Origin: Halapricum salinum
GTDB taxonomy: Archaea; Halobacteriota; Halobacteria; Halobacteriales; Haloarculaceae
Assembly: GCF_004799665.1 (NCBI RefSeq)
Contig: NZ_CP031310.1
Location: 2,224,887-2,288,886 of the forward strand
Length of the DNA: 64,000 nt
Direction: 5' to 3'
The translations under genes and the position numbers were made by a program. Positions 17,160 through 25,379 of the stretch are shown one piece after another. The notes under the pieces were generated by a model. The model searched no databases. It was not told the origin of the DNA and was given only the letters and a program-made list of their open reading frames with translations. How positions within the stretch are numbered: position 1 is the stretch's first letter; every line of letters begins with the position of its first letter.

Positions 17160-17553
17160 ACCAAACGTGCTCGTCGTCACGGTTGATGACGAGCCCAGCC
17201 CGTACGAATACGGCCTCGAAGCGATTCAGGCGCTCAAAGACGGCGAGAGCCTGGACCAACCCGCGACTGTCAGGTTCCCGAACGAGAGCCAACTGACCGA
17301 CGTCTTCAACGAACGCACGTACACGCTCCTGCGTGTGATCAGAGACGAAGCACCCGAGAGCATCCGCGAGACGGCGCGGCTGGTCGGCCGAGACAAGAAG
17401 AACGTCCACGAGGAACTGACGACGCTCGAAGCGCTCGGGGTCATCCGCTTCGAATCCGTCGGGCGGGCGAAAAAGCCCGTCTTCCCCTACGACGATCTCG
17501 TCGTCACACCGCTTGCTCACGACTCCGGAGACGGGGCTGCTGCGGCGCCCTGA
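17152..17553 (+). CDS. TumA-type winged-helix antitoxin
   Basis: The product has 133 residues from ATG 17152, which overlaps the toxin stop (ATGACTGA). A frame-open ATG at 17134 is less likely. Residues 55-125 contain a winged helix (SIRETARLVGRDKKNVHEEL, then TTLEALGVIRFESVGRAKKP), the usual form for antitoxins paired with DUF6516 toxins and for ArsR-like regulators. The N-terminal strand NVLVVTVDDEPSPYEYGLEA may contact the toxin. It remains intact although the toxin is broken, and may persist as a stand-alone regulator or a neutraliser of other copies. Confidence 0.75.
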   Translation: MTEPNVLVVTVDDEPSPYEYGLEAIQALKDGESLDQPATVRFPNESQLTDVFNERTYTLLRVIRDEAPESIRETARLVGRDKKNVHEELTTLEALGVIRFESVGRAKKPVFPYDDLVVTPLAHDSGDGAAAAP

Positions 17554-17594
17554 CAGTGAGTCCCATCCCAATATTGTAACTCTACCCGAAATCA

Positions 17595-17605
17595 ATATAT
17601 AAATA
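17595..17605 (+). promoter_or_regulatory. TATA box for the AbiE-like operon
   Basis: ATATATAAATA lies 22 bases before the ATG at 17627. At archaeal spacing the transcript would start within a few bases of the ATG, so the mRNA is probably leaderless, in keeping with no ribosome site being visible. Confidence 0.6.
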
Positions 17606-17626
17606 AGTTTCGTATAGTGTTACAAC

Positions 17627-18553
17627 ATGCTCAGTCGAATCGAGCTTGAGGTGCTCGCCACTACCAAACGTGGTAACACGATTTCCGATATCGCAGGCGA
17701 ACTCGGCTACAGCGAAAGCTACGTCTCTCGTGCGGTCTCGAACCTCACCGAGAAGGGGCTCTGCTACACGAAACGGGATGGCCGTCGAAAGCGAGTGAGT
17801 CCGTCCGACGCTCGTACAGTCGAAGTATATCAGAATCTCGTTCAGGAGTACTCGCACATCGACTTTCCGGATCTGCTGACCGGCAAGAGTCTCGAAGTCC
17901 TCTACTATCTGGACCAGCCACGCACAGTCACCGAGATCGCTGACGCGAGCGACAACTACCGCAACACCGTCAATCGTGTCCTGAAACGGTTCCGTGACCG
18001 CGGACTCGTCGGTGCGGACGACGGACGATATCAGTTCAATAAGGACTTCCACCGCCTGCACGAGTTCGCGCGTGAACTCGCACACCACCTCCATCGCCAG
18101 CGACTGGACGGAGTCACATCACGCGGGACGATTCTCTGGGAAGGCTACGACGAATTTCTCGCACAGACCGAGACAGAAATCGACGCTGAAGCATTTCACG
18201 AGACTGGACTTGCCCGGTTCGCTACGTTCGGCCTCCAGTTTCTGTTGACCGGAAAACGCTACTACTTCTATTCCGAGCAGATTGACGCCATTGAGCCTCC
18301 TGATCTCTGCTGTCACACGCTGTTGATCGACGACGGTACCCGCCATCAGTCGTACTGTCTGTTACTGCTCAGTCACATTGAGGTCGATGCAGATGCGCTC
18401 AGAGAGACGGCGTCGAAGTACGGACTTGAGACTGAAATCGACGCACTGCTACGGTATCTTCAGAACAGCGGCGACGTTGGGGATAACCGACTACCCGAGT
18501 GGTCAGCATTCGAAGAACTGGCGGCCGACTACGGGGTGACAGTGCCACAATGA
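17627..18553 (+). CDS. Winged-helix regulator/antitoxin (AbiEi-like position)
   Basis: The 308-residue protein has two consecutive helix-turn-helix units: residues 1-60 (LEVLATTKRGNTISDIAGEL, GYSESYVSRAVSNLTEKGL) and about 85-140 (SLEVLYYLDQPRTVTEIADA, NTVNRVLKRFRDRGLVG). The C-terminal half (EFARELAHHLHRQRL ... LLTGKRYYFYSEQIDAIEPP ... CCHTLLIDDG) resembles the sensor part seen in haloarchaeal antitoxins paired with nucleotidyltransferase genes. Its stop overlaps the next start as ATGA. By analogy with AbiEi it would repress its operon and counter the toxin, but this is inferred from arrangement. Confidence 0.7.
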   Translation: MLSRIELEVLATTKRGNTISDIAGELGYSESYVSRAVSNLTEKGLCYTKRDGRRKRVSPSDARTVEVYQNLVQEYSHIDFPDLLTGKSLEVLYYLDQPRTVTEIADASDNYRNTVNRVLKRFRDRGLVGADDGRYQFNKDFHRLHEFARELAHHLHRQRLDGVTSRGTILWEGYDEFLAQTETEIDAEAFHETGLARFATFGLQFLLTGKRYYFYSEQIDAIEPPDLCCHTLLIDDGTRHQSYCLLLLSHIEVDADALRETASKYGLETEIDALLRYLQNSGDVGDNRLPEWSAFEELAADYGVTVPQ

Positions 18554-19365
18554 GACCAACCTTTGGACGCGAGTACGTCGAGGATGAGTTCCAGCAGATC
18601 GCTGCTGCGCTCGCGGAGCCCCTTACTGTCTATCTGATCGGTGGCGGTGCAATGGCACTCCGGGATCTGAAAGGTGCAACCAAAGATATTGATCTTGTCG
18701 TCGCCGACGGCGACGCCTATGCCCGGCTGTGGGCTGTGCTGACGGATCTGGGGTATACAGAGATCCAATCGCTGGACGCAGATTACCGAGCCCTCGGTGC
18801 CACGAGTTGTGTGGAAAACGACGATGGATGTCGCATCGACATCTTCAATCAGCAGGTTGCGAACAAACTGGTGTTGACCGAGGGGATGGTCGATCGCAGT
18901 GAGCCGTTTCTCACGACCGGGCCCCTGACCGTTCGCTTGGTCAGGAACGTGGATATTTTCCTCTTCAAGCTAGTTGCAGGCCGTGACGACGATATCGAGG
19001 ATATGAGTGTCCTCGTTGAGGCCGGCCTCGACTATAATTTCGTCGAGACCGAACTGGAGCGGCAGATCGAACGGCTCGGTGACGACCAGTTCACGACGTT
19101 TGCGAACGAGGCGTTGCTCGAACTGCAAGAGCGATACGGTGTGACTACGCCCATCGAGGACAGAGTTCGAGAGCTCACGCGGCGGTACTATCACGGATTG
19201 GAGGTTCTCCAGATACTCGACGAGCCCAAATCAATCGAGGAAGTGGCGGCCGAACTCGACCTCGAGGTTTCGACGGTCAACGAACGCATCGCGTACCTCG
19301 AAGAGTTCGACCGCGTCACTCGAGACGGCGATATGATAATCCTGCCTGAGCAACAGAGGAACTGA
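18550..19365 (+). CDS. Nucleotidyltransferase (AbiEii/DUF6036-like) toxin
   Basis: The product has 271 residues from ATG 18550, which overlaps the previous stop by four bases. An upstream in-frame start at 18499 is inside the previous gene and unlikely. Residues 27-55 hold LIGGGAMALRDLKGATKDID followed by LVV, the G-G-x-A ... K-x-T-x-D-I-D pattern of the family. RIDIFNQQVANKL is the second acidic strand. The C-terminal 70 residues contain an extra winged helix (DEPKSIEEVAAELDLEVSTV). It probably transfers a nucleotide to tRNA or protein as the toxic half of the pair. A fused C-terminal HTH is less usual. Confidence 0.75.
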   Translation: MRPTFGREYVEDEFQQIAAALAEPLTVYLIGGGAMALRDLKGATKDIDLVVADGDAYARLWAVLTDLGYTEIQSLDADYRALGATSCVENDDGCRIDIFNQQVANKLVLTEGMVDRSEPFLTTGPLTVRLVRNVDIFLFKLVAGRDDDIEDMSVLVEAGLDYNFVETELERQIERLGDDQFTTFANEALLELQERYGVTTPIEDRVRELTRRYYHGLEVLQILDEPKSIEEVAAELDLEVSTVNERIAYLEEFDRVTRDGDMIILPEQQRN

Positions 19366-19374
19366 GCAGCAGAA

Positions 19375-20184
19375 ATGCCAGTAAACCGAAGCGACATTCG
19401 AGAGCTCTGCACCGAGGCGGTCTTCGAACGCGGGCAGAACTACTACGCCGAGGGTCGCATCCGCGAGCGACGGCGCGTTGACGACGTCGTCACTGCTACA
19501 GTCGAAGGATCGAAACTGTACGACGTGACGCTCTCACTTTCCGAGCCGGACTTCGATCCATGGTGTACCTGTCCCTACGATGGCCCGGGCGAGTGCAAGC
19601 ACGTCGTCGCCGTGCTGCTGTCGCTGATCGACGGGCTGCCAGAAGATGAAGGCGACCGCATCGACGAGATTTTCGCGGCTATCGAGCCGAGTGCGCTTCA
19701 GGCGTTCGTTCGCGAGGAACTCGCTCGCGACGACGCGATGCTGGATCGGTTTCTCGCGGAATTCGGTGCCACGTCTGGGAAGTCCTACGAAGCGTACCGT
19801 GAGGACGTCGTCAAATTGTTCGAGAAACACGCTGAGGAGTACCCTGTGGTCTTCGAGGCGATCGATTTCAGTCGGCTCACCGACCTCGGCGAGCGGTATC
19901 GGGCGCAAGGAAACTATCGACAGGCTGCAGCGGTCTACCGTGGGCTGGTCGCTGGCATCGACGACAATATCGACCTCGTCGATGGGGCCTATGACCATTA
20001 CGCGACGGCCTTCCGGAACAGCCTGGACGCTTTTATTGAGTGCGTCGCCGCGGCGGACGTCTCTCCGTCCGAGTACGGCGAGTACGAAGCGTTTCTGGTC
20101 GAGCGAATCGAGTCGGGGGCGCCAGTCCATCGCGAAGAGTTCGAGCGAGCACTGGCCAAGCTGAAAGACACCGTCGAAGACTGA
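19375..20184 (+). CDS. SWIM zinc-finger protein
   Basis: This is a 269-residue protein, 9 bases after the nucleotidyltransferase stop. Residues 18-75 begin AVFERGQNYYAEGRI and carry the SWIM motif WCTCPYDGPGECKHVVAVLL (C-x-C-x8-C-x-H), which binds zinc and is used in DNA- or protein-binding. Residues 90-260 are helical and TPR-like (YRAQGNYRQAAAVYRGLVAG). SWIM proteins occur near helicases and in defence clusters. Here it may be the third gene of the operon. The stop codon lies in the left end of a MITE-like repeat, so the C-terminus may have been set by that insertion. Confidence 0.8.
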   Translation: MPVNRSDIRELCTEAVFERGQNYYAEGRIRERRRVDDVVTATVEGSKLYDVTLSLSEPDFDPWCTCPYDGPGECKHVVAVLLSLIDGLPEDEGDRIDEIFAAIEPSALQAFVREELARDDAMLDRFLAEFGATSGKSYEAYREDVVKLFEKHAEEYPVVFEAIDFSRLTDLGERYRAQGNYRQAAAVYRGLVAGIDDNIDLVDGAYDHYATAFRNSLDAFIECVAAADVSPSEYGEYEAFLVERIESGAPVHREEFERALAKLKDTVED

Positions 20185-20264
20185 TAGGGATTGCTGTCAC
20201 GATCTACTGCCACGACCGCACGTATTCGTAGGTCGGCCTAACGGACTTCCAGCAATCACTATGA
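20182..20264. mobile_element. MITE-like element, 83 bp, with 15-bp terminal inverted repeats
   Basis: The left end TGATAGGGATTGCTG (20182-20196) and the right end CAGCAATCACTATGA (20250-20264) are inverted copies matching at 13 of 15 bases. The interior (CACGACCGCACGTATTCGTA, then GGTCGGCCTAACGGACTTC) has no reading frame. The element fills the space between two convergent genes, and its left end supplies the TGA stop of the SWIM gene. The size and ends suggest a non-autonomous derivative of an insertion sequence absent from the window. Confidence 0.55.
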
Positions 20265-20304
20265 ATCGCAGATACGGCACCAGTCGCCATGCCCTCGCAA
20301 CTGT

Positions 20305-22824
20305 TCACCCGATGTGTAGGTTCCGTTCGCGCTTCAGACCGAAGTCGAAGATGCGCCACTGTCCCTCGTCCTTACGAAGTTCGTAGACGACGGTTTCGTG
20401 ATCCTCCCAGAGAATCCGGTCGAACTGGACGACCCGCCGGCCGTTCAATTCCCGAACGCGCTCGATATCGCTAGCGATCTCGAACTGCTTGTGTTCGCGG
20501 ATCTGCTGCTGTTTGATTGGGATCTCATCGGCGAGCGCTCTCGGATGATAGAGGTCGTGGGCGGCCTCGCCATTGCCCTCGCTGAGTAACGTGACGAACT
20601 CGCGGACGACATCTTCGGGCGTCGCCGGTTCCTCACCTGTCTGCGTCTCTGTGTCGTCAGTTTCGGCTGCTGTCTTCCCAGTCCCGTTTGTCAGTTCGTC
20701 CGCTGGGCTGTTCTGCCCACCTTCCGGCTGTTTGCTCTCTGAGTCGTCCCCATCGAGCAGGGCTTGGTACTCCTCGAAGTCGGTCGGGTCGAGTAGCTTC
20801 CCGAGTTTGTCGTACTCCCGCTTGATCGCGCTGAGGACGTGGTCCATCTGAACCGCACCGCCGTCCTCGGCCGCCAGGATAGCGGCAGTTTGGGCCGCGT
20901 TGCGGATGTTCCCGCCTGTCAATTCGAGACTCGCGAGGAACTGGTAGTCCAGATTCTCCGTGGGTGTTTGCTCGGGGAAGGTGACTTTCCAGATAGCTGC
21001 TCTCGCTTCCTCGTCGGGGCGCTTGAACGACACCGTCTGGTGAATCCGGCGTTTGAATGCCGTATCGATGTTTGACTCGTAGTTGGTCGTCATCAATACG
21101 ACACCGTCGTACGATTCGAGTCGCTGGAGGAGATAGTTCACCTCCGCGTTGGCGTATCTGTCAGTGGCGTCTGAGACCTCCGCGCGCTCGCCGAAGACCG
21201 CGTCCGCTTCGTCGAAGAGGAGAATCGCGTTCGAGTCCCGTGCCGCGGCGAAGATCTCTTCGAGCTTCTCCTCGGTCTCGCCGATGTACTTCGAGACGAC
21301 CGACGAGAGGTTGATCTGGTAGATGTCCATCCCGGCGTCGGTGGCGATGATCTCTGCGGCGAGGGTCTTCCCCGTCCCTGACGGGCCGGCGAACATCGAC
21401 ACGACGCCCGTCCCGCGTGAAAAGCGCTCTTCGAAGCCCCACGACTCGTAGACTGTCCCGCGGTGTTTGACGTGGGCGGCGACCTCGCGGAGTTGCCGTT
21501 CGGTCTTGTCTGGGAGGACAATCTCTTCCCAGGCGGCGCTGGGTTCGATCCGCTCGGCGAGGTCTTCGAGCCCGCTGGCAGACTGGGCTTTGCAGCCTTC
21601 GACCAGCGCGTGGCGGTCGAGCAGTCCGTCGTCGCTGATAGCCCGCGCAGTCTGAATAGCGTCGTCGATCCCGCCCTGCGTGAGTTCGAACGTACTCGCC
21701 AGGACATCGATATCGACGTCGGTGGCGAAGGTGTCGGCGTGTTCTTTCCAGAGTTCGCGCCGGAGGTCGAAATCAGGCTTCGAGAATTCGAGCAGTTCGT
21801 ATTCGCGCTTCTGGACGTCGCTCGTGGGCGTCCACTGCCCGGTTCCGAGGAGATAGAGATCGTGATCGAGATCGGCGAGTTTGGCGACGATCGAGCCGAG
21901 TGACTCGCTGTCGGCGTCGAGAGCGGCGTCGGCGTTGGTCAGGACGAGTGGGCAGTCCTGCAAGACGGCTTCGCGGTGGAGGCGGTCGAGCAGATCGCGG
22001 TCGAGGACTGCGCCCAGGTCCGCCCGGAGTAGTTGATTCTCGGCCAATGCCTTGACAGCGCGGAGACGCTCGCTACCCACTGGGCCGTAGAAGTAGTGGA
22101 TGGCTGGTTCTTCCCTGTCTGCGATGGTGTCGAGATGCTGGCGTAGTTCGGGCTCGATTCGGAGGTCGTCCATCACTGTCTCGGGCGTCTCGAGCCCGGC
22201 GATGTCGGATAGCTCGGGATCGAGGCCGGCGTCCCCTTCGAGGTAGGAAAGGACCCGTTTTTCGACGCCGATCCGAGCAGTGCGATCGTCCGGGTAGCGT
22301 TCGGGGCCGGGCTCGGTCGTGAGCAGTTCGTGTTGGTGGAGCGGTGAGTGATCGCCGACGAGCGTGGCTGCGGCGGTCGTCTCGTCGCTGGTGATACCGA
22401 ACAGCGCTCGGACGTGCCCGACAGTGAGCCGTCGCGCCCCACCCGCACTGTCGAGTCGTTCGTAGCGATAGCCCGTGTCAGCGTCCAGTTGTGGCGCGAG
22501 CGCCAGCAGGAAGACGTCGAGTTCTCGCCGCGAGAGGCCGAATCCCTCGGCGAGTCGGCCCAACCGGAGCGTCGCCTCGTCGGTGTCGCGACACTCCTCG
22601 TCGATATCGGTGGCCAGCGCCCGGATCTCCTCGCGGTCGTCCTCGGGCAGCGCGAGCGGAATCCGATCGGGATCGGTGCTGAAACTCGTCGTCGACATCG
22701 GTGGTCGGTCGTCCGTGTCGAGTTCCGCCGTCCCGGGATCTTCGCGGCGCTCGTAGGCGTCGAGGATCGCGTCGATACGGTCGAGTTCTGCGTCGAGATG
22801 CGCTTGCGTATTTTCGTACGTCAT
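20305..22824 (-). CDS. AAA+ ATPase, eCIS-associated type
   Basis: The product has 839 residues from ATG 22824 (MTYENTQAHL). The frame stays open further upstream, but that part is antisense to the next gene and Arg/Ser-rich, so it is rejected. Residues about 90-190 contain a winged-helix-like region (RLAEGFGLSRRELDVFLLAL). A degenerate AAA module lies near 245 (FYGPVGSERLRAVKAL, no GKT). The active AAA module has Walker A GPSGTGKTLAAEI near 475, Walker B ILLFDEADAVFG near 531 and the DAT ... NAEVNYLLQRLESYDGVV region. A C-terminal domain after about 735 (VVREFVTLLSEGNGEAAHDL) is NTF2-like. This architecture is typical of ATPases of extracellular contractile injection systems. It is divergent from a DUF4157 gene. 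Confidence 0.8.
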   Translation of the reverse strand: MTYENTQAHLDAELDRIDAILDAYERREDPGTAELDTDDRPPMSTTSFSTDPDRIPLALPEDDREEIRALATDIDEECRDTDEATLRLGRLAEGFGLSRRELDVFLLALAPQLDADTGYRYERLDSAGGARRLTVGHVRALFGITSDETTAAATLVGDHSPLHQHELLTTEPGPERYPDDRTARIGVEKRVLSYLEGDAGLDPELSDIAGLETPETVMDDLRIEPELRQHLDTIADREEPAIHYFYGPVGSERLRAVKALAENQLLRADLGAVLDRDLLDRLHREAVLQDCPLVLTNADAALDADSESLGSIVAKLADLDHDLYLLGTGQWTPTSDVQKREYELLEFSKPDFDLRRELWKEHADTFATDVDIDVLASTFELTQGGIDDAIQTARAISDDGLLDRHALVEGCKAQSASGLEDLAERIEPSAAWEEIVLPDKTERQLREVAAHVKHRGTVYESWGFEERFSRGTGVVSMFAGPSGTGKTLAAEIIATDAGMDIYQINLSSVVSKYIGETEEKLEEIFAAARDSNAILLFDEADAVFGERAEVSDATDRYANAEVNYLLQRLESYDGVVLMTTNYESNIDTAFKRRIHQTVSFKRPDEEARAAIWKVTFPEQTPTENLDYQFLASLELTGGNIRNAAQTAAILAAEDGGAVQMDHVLSAIKREYDKLGKLLDPTDFEEYQALLDGDDSESKQPEGGQNSPADELTNGTGKTAAETDDTETQTGEEPATPEDVVREFVTLLSEGNGEAAHDLYHPRALADEIPIKQQQIREHKQFEIASDIERVRELNGRRVVQFDRILWEDHETVVYELRKDEGQWRIFDFGLKRERNLHIG

Positions 22825-22942
22825 GGTTTCCCCCACCCCAGTGAGGATCCGTCGGATGGCCTTGTTTCCCCACTGTTCGAATTTAAATCTACTCCTTGGA
22901 GAACATTTATATCGGGTGCTGGAGAAAGCGGAAGTGAGACAC

Positions 22943-24274
22943 ATGGGGTCTGGGTCACGTCGGCGATCTACGGCCGACACAGAATCCAAACGAGGACGGG
23001 GGTCCTCGCGGGGGGATCGAACGACGAACGAGCGACGACAACGATCGTCGAGGCGGAAGCCCGACCGCTCGCGCGAAGCGATGGGCGAACGCCTGGGTGT
23101 GAAAGTACCAGATGGCGAGACGCGAGCACGCTTGCAGCGCCTCGAACAGCGCGACGGCACCCACCAGGTCAAACAGTGGATCGACGAGGGCATGAAAGTC
23201 GAGACGATGGGCATCCCGCCGGATATGGAGGCGTTTCGCCAGCGCCAGGCCGAGCGGTCTGACGAGATCCCCTACGACATCGAACGGCGGAACAGACACT
23301 CAGAGATTCGTAGCGACGAGACTGTCCAGCGGATGGGTCCCGCAGGCGAGACTGGCGTTCCTGACTCAGTGCGGGACGTGATCAGTTCCTCGGGGCAGTC
23401 GTTGGATGCGTCGATTCAGCGTGCAATGGAAGATCGAATGGGGGACTCGCTCGGTGACGTGCGCGTTCACACTGGGCCGCGAGCGGCAAGCGCGTGTGAG
23501 GACATCAACGCGCGGGCGTTCACTGTCGGGAATCACGTCGCGTTCAATTCCGGAGAGTACGATCCAGAGAGTGCAGAGGGTCAGCACGTCCTGGCTCATG
23601 AATTGGCGCACGTTCGCCAGCAGACTGGCGGCGCGGTGTCGATGCTGCCACAGGAGGACGTAGGGCTGGAGATCGATCCAGATCCTGCGTTAGAGCGTGA
23701 AGCCGAGGAAACCGCCCAGCGCGTGATGGAGGGCGGAGAGTTGGGCATTCAGCGGATGCGCAAGACCGAGGTGCATGTTCAGCGCATGCCTGGCGTCGAG
23801 AAACTGCGAGAAGTGCGGGGTCAAGTCGGCGGTTCCAACGACGAACGGGACAAGAGCATTCCGGCTGATCCCGAAGTGCTGGCCAAAGAAGTCCAGCAGA
23901 TCAAGCAAAATCAGGAACAGGTACTCGAGACGCTCTCGGAAGCCCGACCCGGTGCGCCGACGACGCCGGGTGCTGGTGGTTGGGGGACGACCGCGCTGAA
24001 GGGAGTTACCGGGTCGATAGCCTCTGCGGGAGCAGGGGCAGTTATCGGTGGGGCCGCTGGCTCACTCCTCCCCGGTGTTGGCACTGCGGTCGGCGCGACG
24101 GCTGGAGCCATGATCGGCGATCTCACGAAAAAGGGTATAGAATACGGTGCTGACCGTGTTCCGGGTAGCCAGGCGAAACAGCTCGACCAGATGTACACCG
24201 AGATTACCCAGATGTACAAAGAGCTGAAAGAAGGGGAGCAGACTGGATCCCAGACGATGGAGGTCGATTACTAA
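22943..24274 (+). CDS. DUF4157 (eCIS core domain) protein, putative effector
   Basis: The product has 443 residues from ATG 22943. The earlier in-frame start at 22823 would overlap the ATPase start and adds 40 implausible residues. The N-terminus is basic and disordered (RRRSTADTESKRGRGSSRGD). Residues about 145-230 form the DUF4157 domain (MEDRMGDSLGDVRVHTGPRA ... ARAFTVGNHVAFN ... HVLAHELAHVRQQ) with an intact HELAH zinc-peptidase motif. Residues 356-398 are a glycine-zipper hydrophobic stretch (AGAVIGGAAGSLLPGVGTAV). The C-terminus is helical. DUF4157 proteins are often cargo or loading factors of contractile injection systems. The hydrophobic part could insert in membranes. The next gene overlaps by one base (TAATG). 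Confidence 0.8.
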   Translation: MGSGSRRRSTADTESKRGRGSSRGDRTTNERRQRSSRRKPDRSREAMGERLGVKVPDGETRARLQRLEQRDGTHQVKQWIDEGMKVETMGIPPDMEAFRQRQAERSDEIPYDIERRNRHSEIRSDETVQRMGPAGETGVPDSVRDVISSSGQSLDASIQRAMEDRMGDSLGDVRVHTGPRAASACEDINARAFTVGNHVAFNSGEYDPESAEGQHVLAHELAHVRQQTGGAVSMLPQEDVGLEIDPDPALEREAEETAQRVMEGGELGIQRMRKTEVHVQRMPGVEKLREVRGQVGGSNDERDKSIPADPEVLAKEVQQIKQNQEQVLETLSEARPGAPTTPGAGGWGTTALKGVTGSIASAGAGAVIGGAAGSLLPGVGTAVGATAGAMIGDLTKKGIEYGADRVPGSQAKQLDQMYTEITQMYKELKEGEQTGSQTMEVDY

Positions 24275-25220
24275 TGAAAGCTGAGATCGAGAAAGAAACT
24301 GAAAGGGGATTCGGAGTTACGGTGCACGATAACGAGAGTGTCAAACACAAAATCGGTGTGCTATATGATGGGGAAATAAACGGCCATCTTCAAGACGGCT
24401 ACTCAGACGACCCTGCGAAACGAACCGAAGACGAAAACGAACACGTCAATCAAGCTCGCCGCTACGCTCGCTACTACGTCTACGAGCAGCGGGGCTACGA
24501 CACGGTCGAGCACACCGAAAACCCGGGGTACGTCAACGCCGTCCGAGAAGCCATCGCCGATCTCTCGGACGTGGAGTTCAGACAGTACTTCGGACCGCTG
24601 CACCAGCAACTCCGGAGCCACCACGACGACAACGTCGAGCGACTCGTCGATATCCCCCCGGCGCACGGGCCGAGGACGCGGTAATCTACGAACTCGACAC
24701 CTACCTCGGGATCGATCTCGAAGACGACTCTATCGCCGACCAGGTTGCGGCACTGACCGAAGCGCACGGACTGGGTTTCGAGAAGGGGACGCGGGCAGTC
24801 ACCGAGGCGTCCGAAAACGACCTCGCAGACTGGGAGAGCGTCGGCGAGCACTTACTCGACATCACTGACGGTGACGTTCCACTGAACGTTGCCGCCGTCT
24901 CGGGTATCCACGTCGGCTATCCCAACGCCGCGGGTGAACACGAGGTGCAAGAAGCCGAGGATCCGCTCGACCGCGAAGCTGACGCCCGGATCGAACTCAT
25001 GCCAGCCGACCCTGGGTCACTCGAGGAGTTCCGCGCATACCTGGACCACCATCTCCGGTGTCAGGTCCGGGACTGCTTCGCGGGAATGGGGCTGTTCCCG
25101 CCCGAACCCTTCCAGACGGTCGGCTACGGGAAGTTCATCTACGCTCGGCGGTACGATCACTACGATCTGTATCCGCGGTTCCACAGGAGTGACGAAGAGC
25201 AAAACGCACTGCTCGGGTAG
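24274..25220 (+). pseudogene. Unknown protein gene with a frameshift at a C6 run
   Basis: The first frame gives 136 residues (MKAEIEKETERGFGVTVHDN ... DNVERLVDIPP) and ends at 24684. The continuing frame from 24660 reads ARAEDAVIYELDTYLGIDLE ... and runs to 25220 with good coding character, including FPPEPFQTVGYGKFIYARRY. Adding one C to the run CCCCCC (24654-24659) would join them into a single protein of about 315 residues. I do not recognise the family. It is coupled to the DUF4157 gene (TAATG), so it may be part of the same cargo unit or an immunity protein. The shift may be a real mutation, a slippage site or a sequencing error. Confidence 0.65.
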
Positions 25221-25379
25221 TCTGATGAGCAGTATTCAAACGACTTCGTGAGTCGGCCACACGTGACCTTCCACACTCGAAGAAGTGGCAAACGATCGAA
25301 CCGCATCGGCGCTCTGACGCCGACACGAAACCGAGCGAGGGCGAGGATCCTCGCGAGGACTCTCTGAGGACCAGTGCGA

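Noticed and set aside
22825-23214. N-terminal extension of the AAA+ ATPase frame beyond ATG 22824
   Set aside because: The added 130 residues are Arg/Ser-rich and antisense to the DUF4157 gene, and MTYENTQ gives a normal start.
5589-25220. One continuous prophage or integrative element
   Set aside because: No integrase, portal, capsid or replication gene and no flanking att-like repeats were found. The toxin and IS-like pieces look like separate events.
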